DNA of 64,000 bases, taken from Protea cynaroides. Its lineage: Eukaryota > Streptophyta > Magnoliopsida > Proteales > Proteaceae. The stretch is taken from NCBI GenBank assembly GCA_028583415.1, contig CM053275.1, positions 84,066,278 to 84,130,277 on the forward strand, given 5' to 3'. The translations under genes and the position numbers were made by a program. Shown here in pieces: positions 63,401 through 64,000 of this stretch. Position 1 is the stretch's first letter. Each line of letters opens with the position of its first letter. The notes under the pieces were generated by a model that was given only the letters and a program-made list of their open reading frames with translations, did not search any database and was not told where the DNA came from.

Positions 63401-64000
63401 GACTTATGAGAATTGCAAGGTGGTTATGCCAAATATTTCTCTTTCTATTAGTTTTTTTTTTTAATTTTTTTTTATTTGGTTATGAGAGAAGTTTCCTAAT
63501 GTCTTTATGTTTGGCAGGTTCTTTTAAGATCAGAGCTTATAAAATCCAGTTCAGAAGAGCGTTCCTTGCTGAAAAATCTTGGTAGTTGGCTTGGAAAGTT
63601 CACAATTGGAAGAAATCAAGCATTAAGGGCTCGAGAAATAGATCCCAAAGTTTTGATAATAGAGGTAGTAGTTATCCTTTTCTATATCAAAAATTTTCAG
63701 GGTTTGCTTTGGTTTTGTGAAGTCTTTTTCCTTAATGGTTTGGGGTTCTATGCTGAAGATACCTTCAAATTTGATAGATTATCAGCTTGTAACTTTCTGT
63801 TTTACTACTAATGTTTACTCTCTATATCTATCAGGCATATGAGAAGGGATTAATGATTGCTGTGATCCCCTTTACCTCAAAGGTATAACCATCATGAATC
63901 ATGATGATTGATATGTTTCTCTGTTTTTCCCATGCAAAATTTTCATATTCAATATTTGCTGCAGATTTTGGAACCATGCCAGTGCAGTCTAGCATATCAA
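5017..64000 (+). CDS. NOT1: NOT1/CNOT1, CCR4-NOT complex scaffold (partial gene, 21 exons visible)
   Basis: Large scaffold of the CCR4-NOT complex, which shortens poly(A) tails and represses mRNA in the cytoplasm. Spliced exons give about 1119 in-phase codons with no stop. In order they show the N-terminal HEAT region (about residues 1-500), the CNOT1 TTP-binding-type helical region (about 650-800, with FFPKYPERQLKIA and ALEQFVDRLVEWPQYCNHIL), a Q/P/S-rich linker (816-924), and the start of the MIF4G domain that binds CAF1 (from about 940, with NIETLVQAAERKDTPIE, EQYYPWFAQYMVMKR and GSWLGKFTIGRNQALR). Plant NOT1 is about 2400 residues, so only the middle of the first half is present. The first visible exon starts about 30-40 residues into the protein; the initiating exon is not in the window. 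The DUF3819 and C-terminal Not1 domains lie downstream. Introns range from under 100 bp to about 25.5 kb, the long ones being filled by TEs. Identification is by recognised family sequence, not by a search. Confidence 0.96.
5447..5675 (+). CDS. NOT1: NOT1 exon b
   Basis: The acceptor tcccag ends at 5446 and the donor is gtactc. The exon starts by completing a Gly codon and encodes QNFCMSQIEELCALPTS through LLDPFLSDDFRGADSL, ending two bases into an Arg codon. It belongs to the N-terminal HEAT region. Confidence 0.93.
5808..6147 (+). CDS. NOT1: NOT1 exon c
   Basis: The acceptor atacag ends at 5807 and the donor is gtgagt. The exon encodes HLDLFYESNESDFDAVLAEI through NVDILVDSIKQL. It contains the KELGYGFT stretch typical of NOT1 HEAT regions. 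Confidence 0.94.
6286..6399 (+). CDS. NOT1: NOT1 exon d
   Basis: The acceptor ttcag ends at 6285 and the donor is gtacgc. It has 38 whole codons, APGTNWVSVMENLDHEGFYF through SVYANACQ. The intron that follows carries the SINE at 6437-6596. Confidence 0.94.
6437..6596 (-). mobile_element. Au-like SINE (tRNA-derived)
   Basis: The minus strand begins GAGCCCTGGTGCAATGGTA, with a pol III A box (rc at 6581-6591) and B box GGTTCAAATC (rc at 6539-6548). It continues with the body typical of the angiosperm Au SINE (GGCTGCCTAC, GTGCACTGGGTACGCCC). Flanking 14-bp direct repeats at 6423-6436 and 6597-6610 match at 12 of 14 positions and fit a target-site duplication. It sits within the intron between NOT1 exons d and e. 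Confidence 0.88.
6788..6916 (+). CDS. NOT1: NOT1 exon e
   Basis: The acceptor gcag ends at 6787 and the donor is gtatta. The exon encodes DPFPLHAICGSVWKNAEGQL through FTFAHSARQL in 43 whole codons. The open frame runs on into the intron, so the donor is set by NOT1 continuity with the next exon. Confidence 0.92.
7001..7192 (+). CDS. NOT1: NOT1 exon f
   Basis: The acceptor cttgcag ends at 7000 and the donor is gtatgt. The exon encodes AFVDAIHGHKLPEGSAKQVW through EILLLGMAHVN in 64 codons, including WLCLDLLEVLCNLAERG, which is strongly conserved in plant NOT1. Confidence 0.94.
7286..7480 (+). CDS. NOT1: NOT1 exon g
   Basis: The acceptor ggcag ends at 7285 and the donor is gtaaaa. The exon encodes TAFNILQYEVSSTVLPMIIG through MTRILEICQELK (65 codons). 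Splicing to exon h restores the ICQELK-IVSAVLDI junction expected in NOT1. Confidence 0.93.
7481..8908. other. Intron, no element recognised
   Basis: AT-rich intron sequence with T-runs. No splice-supported exon, transposon terminus or coding domain was recognised before the TRIM-like element. Confidence 0.5.
8909..9873 (-). mobile_element. TRIM-like LTR retroelement
   Basis: Two LTR copies of the family seen at 679-1004 flank a non-coding interior of about 320 bp. The 3' LTR is at about 8909-9209 (its outer end is truncated) and the 5' LTR at about 9532-9873. On the minus strand the interior runs from a degenerate tRNA-Met primer site (rc gctttgatacca) through GTA-rich repeats to a purine tract AACTTGAGGGGGG against the 3' LTR. 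There is no gag or pol. The small size and empty interior match terminal-repeat retrotransposons in miniature. It lies 74 bp before NOT1 exon h. Confidence 0.75.
9948..10085 (+). CDS. NOT1: NOT1 exon h
   Basis: The acceptor ttgcag ends at 9947, just 74 bp after the end of a TRIM-like retroelement; the donor is gtactg. The exon encodes IVSAVLDITPFSFSIKLAAL through CTHKDVFFE in 46 codons. Confidence 0.94.
10234..10353 (+). CDS. NOT1: NOT1 exon i
   Basis: The acceptor tccag ends at 10233 and the donor is gtccta. The exon encodes ECLKFLREIPLDSAEDPANQ through AYLESNLTFFK (40 codons). It is too short to stand out as an ORF and is placed from homology and splice sites. Confidence 0.92.
10480..10730 (+). 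CDS. NOT1: NOT1 exon j
   Basis: The acceptor tttcag ends at 10479 and the donor gttaaa starts at 10731. The exon encodes VLQVHASQITSNQLAEEMKK through QMLARFKESPDR, then two bases of an Arg codon. It enters the TTP-binding-type region (SGQLTIDAMIQML). Confidence 0.94.
12717..13713. mobile_element. Non-autonomous hAT-type element, copy 1
   Basis: The ends are catagttgtcaaggcg and its complement ttgacaactatg. Flanking 8-bp repeats aaagcagg and aaagcagc match at 7 of 8. There is no transposase. The subterminal parts are rich in GCC/GGCG (gcctaggcgcc-like). The interior shares long stretches with copies at 52991-53995 and 60481-61434. It is nested inside the LARD-like element. Confidence 0.85.
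12945..13028. repeat. Perfect 38-bp inverted repeat with 8-nt loop
   Basis: The arm at 12945-12982 is the exact reverse complement of 12991-13028 (cttatttatgaataat... paired with ...attattcataaataag). The spacer is ttaagtaa. It would form a long cruciform or RNA hairpin inside the nested hAT-type element. Confidence 0.95.
14050..14080. repeat. (AT)n microsatellite
   Basis: About 14-15 AT units in the interior of the LARD-like element. Confidence 0.95.
15738..16692. other. Intron, no element recognised
   Basis: Purine-rich start (15740-15780), then ordinary intron sequence. No coding domain or transposon ends found. Confidence 0.5.
16693..16899. mobile_element. hAT-type MITE sharing the TIR of the large hAT
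   Basis: A short element with ends caaggtttaaaaactcgg and ccgattttaaaacaatg (inverted). It resembles the termini of the 4.9-kb hAT (caaggtttaaaatctcg). Flanking octamers cttatgag and cttttgac match at 6 of 8. It lies 47 bp upstream of NOT1 exon k, so it is close to the branch-point area. Confidence 0.6.
16947..17050 (+). CDS. NOT1: NOT1 exon k
   Basis: The acceptor cacag ends at 16946 and the donor is gtaagg. The exon encodes EQSIFECMIANLFEEYEFFP through LKIAAVLF plus one base. It is isolated between two introns of about 6.2 and 6.6 kb. EYEFFPKYPERQL is a highly conserved NOT1 stretch. Confidence 0.93.
17051..17725. other. Intron, no element recognised
   Basis: Sequence after the donor of NOT1 exon k. 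There are short chance frames only and no repeat termini. Confidence 0.5.
19180..20210 (-). pseudogene. Gypsy integrase remnant
   Basis: Minus-strand fragments in three frames show the end of the zinc-binding part, then SMDFVFGLPKTSRDHDSVF (start of the catalytic core) and MLQDFQCFS. After these come the C-terminal HRQMQEFQEGEMVMVRIR and NAYVLELPTDMGISNTFNVE, standard for gypsy integrases. Frameshifts and stops separate them. It is fused upstream to the gag-like segment without RT. Confidence 0.85.
20212..20538 (-). pseudogene. Probable gag start of the deleted gypsy element
   Basis: An open frame of 108 codons just after the primer site. Its first part is charged and helix-prone (NEETLKALRANHELLRAAHV), as at the N-terminus of many gypsy Gag proteins. 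It runs into the integrase remnant with no protease or RT between. The assignment rests on position; no Gag domain is recognised with certainty. Confidence 0.5.
21717..23694. other. Intron, no element recognised
   Basis: Intron sequence before NOT1 exon l. Short T-rich frames near 23340-23770 are chance or overlap the exon. No transposon termini or domains seen. Confidence 0.5.
23695..23789 (+). CDS. NOT1: NOT1 exon l
   Basis: The acceptor ttccag ends at 23694 and the donor is gttagt. The exon completes a Gly codon and encodes SLIKHQLVTHLTLGIALRGV through RKSVDSK. Confidence 0.93.
23872..24111 (+). CDS. NOT1: NOT1 exon m
   Basis: The acceptor ctcag ends at 23871 and the donor is gtatag. The exon has 80 codons, from MFIFGVKALEQFVDRLVEWP to LATSENVE. 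It ends the TTP-binding-type region and begins the low-complexity linker. Confidence 0.94.
25120..25443 (-). CDS. Unrecognised ORF inside the LTR element
   Basis: An open frame of 107 codons, acidic in its first half (ETEELIDSPIDVMEPQEQ) and basic in its second (FTGVRRRIIVLPKW, YNTRRQVFSNMQR). It stops three codons into the 3' LTR, the usual end point of a retroelement polyprotein, so it may be the C-terminus of a lost pol. No known domain is recognised. Confidence 0.35.
   Translation of the reverse strand: MDNLQEKATTKTETEELIDSPIDVMEPQEQILIEETQFEEIETIDFLLLPHILNVMKPNVAEFTGVRRRIIVLPKWMIDHANHIMVVLRRYNTRRQVFSNMQRIMQA
27686..27732. repeat. (AT)n microsatellite
   Basis: About 23 AT units inside the enlarged right LTR. 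Confidence 0.95.
28275..28320 (+). repeat. (GGGGT)n array, G-quadruplex motif
   Basis: Seven tandem GGGGT-type units, then GGAGTGGGG, on the + (NOT1 sense) strand. It meets the canonical four-G-tract quadruplex pattern several times over. Confidence 0.9.
28686..28815. mobile_element. Non-autonomous hAT-type MITE, copy 2 (130 bp)
   Basis: The ends tatagttgtcaaggtg and caccttgacaactatg belong to the same family as the 1-kb copies but lack their interior. A perfect 8-bp duplication ctattaca lies at 28678-28685 and 28816-28823. It is nested in the LTR of the 24260-28897 element. Confidence 0.9.
28898..30541. other. Intron, no element recognised
   Basis: T-rich intron sequence preceding NOT1 exon n. 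Short chance frames only. Confidence 0.5.
30542..30751 (+). CDS. NOT1: NOT1 exon n
   Basis: The acceptor tctcag ends at 30541 and the donor is gtatgt. It has 70 codons of Q/P/S-rich linker (TQPGQQPSSPLQLQQRHQGF, HDAVSNQK), as in other plant NOT1 proteins. Confidence 0.92.
30866..30980 (+). CDS. NOT1: NOT1 exon o
   Basis: The acceptor ctgcag ends at 30865 and the donor is gtaatt. The exon encodes SVVSQPLQMVPSQNVRNGPA through RGITST plus one base. It is linker sequence. Confidence 0.91.
31086..31183 (+). CDS. NOT1: NOT1 exon p
   Basis: The acceptor tatag ends at 31085 and the donor is gtatct. The exon encodes MLRQHSYNTGFGSALNIETL through ERKDTPIE, the entry to the CAF1-binding MIF4G domain. 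A roughly 25.5-kb intron follows. Confidence 0.93.
31184..31984. other. Start of the 25.5-kb intron, no element recognised
   Basis: AT-rich sequence between NOT1 exon p and the 5' LTR of copia A. No coding domain or clear transposon end. Confidence 0.5.
31985..32153 (+). repeat. 5' LTR of copia A
   Basis: TG...CA bounded, 169 bp, followed at once by the tRNA-Met primer site. It includes a tataaat-like promoter box (tttataaataag) near 32093. Confidence 0.9.
35934..40824 (-). mobile_element. hAT transposon (BED/DUF659 type), nested in copia A RT
   Basis: 4891 bp. A perfect 8-bp duplication gttgcctg is at 35926-35933 and 40825-40832, the hAT hallmark. Imperfect terminal repeats are caaggtttaaaatctcg and its counterpart, the complement of catggattaaaatctcg. 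Subterminal arrays of palindromic gagatctcg/cgagatctcg lie at both ends. The transposase relic reads on the minus strand. The insertion split the copia RT within one codon region (after KARLVA), so it postdates copia A. Confidence 0.95.
36432..39900 (-). pseudogene. hAT transposase (BED finger, DUF659, hAT C-terminal), frameshifted
   Basis: Read leftward: a BED finger (CNFCGKK near 39795, then KQHLSGLG in another frame near 39745); DUF659 (CDGWTGPTGKSIINFMVSCD near 38985-38930, then a TDNGKEF-type site in a shifted frame); PGITGFATNFIALKSFEAK near 38565; and the hAT C-terminal dimerisation region SRSGCERNWSTFNLIHSKRR with RLNDLVFVHYNMR (37620-37500). A Gly/Ser-rich acidic tail follows, ending near 36432. 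At least four frame changes are needed, so no intact transposase is made. Introns may account for some breaks. Confidence 0.88.
42159..42346 (+). repeat. 3' LTR of copia A
   Basis: 188 bp; same ends as the 5' LTR. It differs mostly by an added T-run (about 42210-42230) and a few substitutions. Confidence 0.9.
42347..42996. other. Intron between copia A and the MULE
   Basis: No coding domain or transposon end recognised. Confidence 0.5.
43236..44385 (+). pseudogene. LINE ORF2 C-terminal part (zf-RVT), frameshifted
   Basis: Two overlapping frames, to 43933 and 43918-44385, are one ORF2 tail broken by a frameshift. The Cys/His spacing CGLC...HHLFFECPF is the zf-RVT signature of plant LINEs. 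There is no start codon of its own. Confidence 0.85.
43236..44565 (+). mobile_element. 5'-truncated LINE nested in the MULE
   Basis: It carries the last part of a LINE ORF2: AFLWKGGNNKFL and VCLPKEEGGLGIQRVKEVNM (RT thumb region), then after a frameshift near 43918 the zf-RVT domain (WRALTQSLPTGDLLCNRGI, CGLCWAADEDLHHLFFECPF). It ends in a short A-run (44559-44565). Flanking 13-mers gaagttagggtta (43223-43235) and gaagttggagtta (44566-44578) match at 11 of 13. Endonuclease and RT core are missing, as usual for 5'-truncated copies. Confidence 0.9.
44578..44955 (-). pseudogene. GALS-like galactan synthase fragment (GT92) captured by the MULE
   Basis: The minus-strand translation in three successive frames gives SLFVQLGAYHGDPKTFDVIG, LASKPFHIFGHPWFKCEW, then SIKAKDYK, then MLPDWGYSWVYTAITVNCTF and GNAGGKLQLYAY. 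This is the order found in plant galactan beta-1,4-galactosyltransferases (GALS1-3), just upstream of their GT92 catalytic domain: AYRGG, LASKPLH, KCEW, DWGYGRVYTVVVVNCTF, NTGGKL. GALS enzymes extend pectic galactan in the Golgi; this piece lacks the catalytic domain and has at least two frameshifts. The nested LINE cuts it off at 44578. Identification is from memory of the family. Confidence 0.78.
44956..46065. other. MULE interior of unknown origin
   Basis: Sequence upstream of the GALS-like piece, towards the right terminal repeat. It is G-rich with GGA/GGT repeats near 45790-45840. It may include the 5' part or promoter of the captured gene, but no further protein match is recognised. Confidence 0.45.
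46151..48660. other. Intron with a degenerate tandem repeat
   Basis: No gene. Cryptic repeats of gatac/gtatc type (46975-47110 and 47745-47840) resemble the ends of a plant MITE but no duplication was found. The tandem array at 47199-47565 is listed separately. Confidence 0.5.
47199..47565. repeat. Four diverged tandem units of about 90 bp
   Basis: Units start near 47199, 47299, 47386 and 47478. Each has gatcc(t/c)atgcatg, then agtgtatctaaa, acaatatacacaatcaaat and a run before gcatcaa. The last unit is the most diverged. Confidence 0.85.
48661..48941. mobile_element. MITE (PIF/Harbinger- or hAT-like)
   Basis: Very AT-rich. The ends gtctctctttggtat and ataccaaagagagtc are inverted repeats. 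Trinucleotides tca and tta flank it, similar to the 3-bp duplications of Tourist-type elements. No coding capacity. The superfamily is not settled. Confidence 0.7.
48942..49342. other. Intron, no element recognised
   Basis: T-rich sequence with many tct/ctt runs. No gene. Confidence 0.5.
49343..49663 (+). mobile_element. Solo LTR of the TRIM-like family
   Basis: It matches the LTRs at 679-1004 and 9532-9873 in opposite orientation: tgttagcgtaataaaatt at the start, tattttgttata at the end, 321 bp. A perfect 5-bp duplication gtttt (49338-49342 and 49664-49668) shows that it arose by recombination between the two LTRs of a full insertion. Confidence 0.9.
50529..55434 (+). pseudogene. Copia B gag-pol, + strand part
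   Basis: It starts at ATG 50529 (MSSEITSAGADSYKMENLTI). Gag keeps KLDGGNYLMWSRAT; a stop lies at 50832-50834. The zinc knuckle is CKHYGKPWHTKDTC, with its second Cys replaced by Tyr. Protease DSGTTDH is near 51630. Integrase: FFCEACILAKQTRSS near 52135, then a degraded core with a stop, and RKNRHLLEMARALMF (about 52515). The nested element follows the integrase. RT is at 54361-55080 (VARGFTRTYGIDYQETFAPV, LDVENAFLHGEL, YVDDIVITGG intact), with stops at 54847 and near 55003. RNase H continues in the inverted segment. Inactive. Confidence 0.9.
52991..53995. mobile_element. Non-autonomous hAT-type element, copy 3
   Basis: The ends are catagttgtcaaggtg and gccttgacagctatg. Flanking octamers cctctaca (52983-52990) and cttctaca (53996-54003) match at 7 of 8. 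The interior is shared with copies 1 and 4. An imperfect inverted repeat of about 65 bp lies at 53566-53715. It is nested in copia B between integrase and RT. Confidence 0.9.
55521..56210 (-). mobile_element. Inverted 3' end of copia B (RNase H, purine tract, LTR)
   Basis: The minus strand reads from 56210: KVDAYTDADWAGNPDRKSTS, then KKQNVIGRSSAEAEFKAMAQ and LFCDNKAAISIAHNPVQHDR (RNase H). A stop near 55728 is followed by TTGAGGGGGAG and an LTR at 55521-55720 beginning TGTTGAGAATGTCCAGG. It starts exactly where the + strand part stops, at a shared CTTAAA. The LTR carries extra tandem 15-bp units compared with the 5' LTR. Confidence 0.88.
56211..56716. other. Intron end before NOT1 exon q
   Basis: Ordinary intron sequence after the inverted copia segment. 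No element recognised. Confidence 0.5.
56717..56862 (+). CDS. NOT1: NOT1 exon q
   Basis: The acceptor atacag ends at 56716 and the donor is gtaaat. The exon encodes APASEIQDKILFIVNNISTA through FAQYMVMKR (Arg split). It continues TPIE directly, as in NOT1, so no exon is missing inside the long intron 31184-56716. Confidence 0.95.
56890..57242 (+). repeat. 5' LTR of copia C
   Basis: 353 bp, TG...CA. It has a tataaataaatg promoter-like box near 57100. Confidence 0.92.
57704..62838 (+). pseudogene. Copia C gag-pol (degenerate)
   Basis: It starts at ATG 57704 (MTDYKPLEVQIITVKLKGVL); a stop is at 57782-57784. The zinc knuckle CTHCNKPNHTADAC (near 58454) is intact, as is protease WIIDSGATCHMTG (near 58728). 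Integrase: GHLSLSKMKVL, CEACELGKHHHLSF and VHSDIWGS (59130-59300), then a T-run, frameshift and AECKNRHLLDIASS. RT is split at 60480 by the nested element, then LKARLVAKGFT (stop), FETFSPVARLN, MDVKSAFLYGDL and YVDDIIITG (about 61877). RNase H: SDFDWAGADGDRHSTTGYCT, SSVEAEYRAMAH, MCDNQDAIYIA. The frame runs without a stop past the purine tract into the 3' LTR. Multiple stops make it inactive. Confidence 0.9.
60481..61434. mobile_element. Non-autonomous hAT-type element, copy 4
   Basis: The ends are catagttgttaaggtg and ccttgacaactata. A perfect 8-bp duplication ggtgggtt is at 60473-60480 and 61435-61442. The interior matches copies 1 and 3. It splits the RT of copia C between CRWVHS and RWVYTV. 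Confidence 0.93.
62839..63210 (+). repeat. 3' LTR of copia C
   Basis: 372 bp; same ends as the 5' LTR. It is preceded by the purine-rich tract TTGAGGGAGGG. Confidence 0.92.
63311..63419 (+). CDS. NOT1: NOT1 exon r
   Basis: The acceptor gaacag ends at 63310 and the donor is gtggtt. The exon encodes SSIEPNFHDLYLKFIEKVNS through KVTYENCK. It is MIF4G (CAF1-binding) sequence, 100 bp after the end of copia element C. Confidence 0.94.
63518..63664 (+). CDS. NOT1: NOT1 exon s
   Basis: The acceptor ggcag ends at 63517 and the donor is gtagta. It has 49 codons, VLLRSELIKSSSEERSLLKN through DPKVLIIE, including the conserved GSWLGKFTIGRNQALRAREI. Confidence 0.95.
63835..63882 (+). CDS. NOT1: NOT1 exon t (16-codon microexon)
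   Basis: The acceptor atcag ends at 63834 and the donor is gtataa. It encodes AYEKGLMIAVIPFTSK, a conserved NOT1 MIF4G stretch. It was found from homology and splice sites only. Confidence 0.92.
63965..64000 (+). CDS. NOT1: NOT1 exon u (cut by window edge)
   Basis: The acceptor ctgcag ends at 63964. It encodes ILEPCQCSLAYQ up to the window edge, and continues beyond it. Confidence 0.92.
   Translation, partial: MLEPCQCSLAYQ

Overview
This is plant nuclear DNA. Almost all of it lies inside one large gene: the + strand NOT1/CNOT1 scaffold of the CCR4-NOT mRNA deadenylase complex. Twenty-one coding exons can be placed between 5017 and the right edge. They join in phase through GT-AG introns into 1119 open codons. 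The first coding exon lies upstream of the window and the 3' half lies downstream, so the gene is partial at both ends. The species cannot be named. An angiosperm with long, TE-rich introns is indicated by the plant-type NOT1 sequence, the Au-like SINE, DUF659-type hAT elements, Ty1/copia elements primed by initiator tRNA-Met, and a MULE carrying a galactan-synthase-like fragment.

Layout. 1-5016 is intron upstream of the first visible exon. It holds the end of a hAT element, an LTR of a small LTR-retroelement family, a LINE reverse-transcriptase fragment and a long unclassified repeat-like stretch. 5017-7480 has seven closely spaced exons (HEAT region) and a SINE. Exons 8-10 (9948-10730) follow an intron with a TRIM-like element. 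Intron 10 (about 6.2 kb) carries a 4.7-kb non-coding LTR element with a nested 1-kb hAT-type element. Intron 11 (about 6.6 kb) carries an internally deleted Ty3/gypsy element. Intron 13 (about 6.4 kb) carries another LTR element. Exons 14-16 are at 30542-31183.

Intron 16 (31184-56716, about 25.5 kb) is a nest of TEs. First comes a copia element (A) split by a 4.9-kb hAT element. Next is a MULE that captured a GALS-like (GT92) gene piece and was then hit by a LINE. After that come a MITE, a solo LTR, and a second copia element (B) whose 3' end is inverted. Exons 17 and 18 are separated by a third copia element (C, 56890-63210). Exons 18-21 enter the CAF1-binding MIF4G region at the right edge.

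All TE coding regions read here are broken by stops or frameshifts, while every NOT1 exon is open. Many insertions keep target-site duplications of the length expected for their class: 5 bp for LTR elements, 8 bp for hAT, 9 bp for MULE, 13-14 bp for LINE and SINE. This allows an insertion order to be read. No new defence system, operon or RNA gene is evident. The most notable items are the Pack-MULE with a GALS-like fragment, the in-place inversion of a copia 3' end at a 6-bp microhomology, and a non-autonomous hAT family with four copies, one of which carries a perfect 38-bp palindrome.
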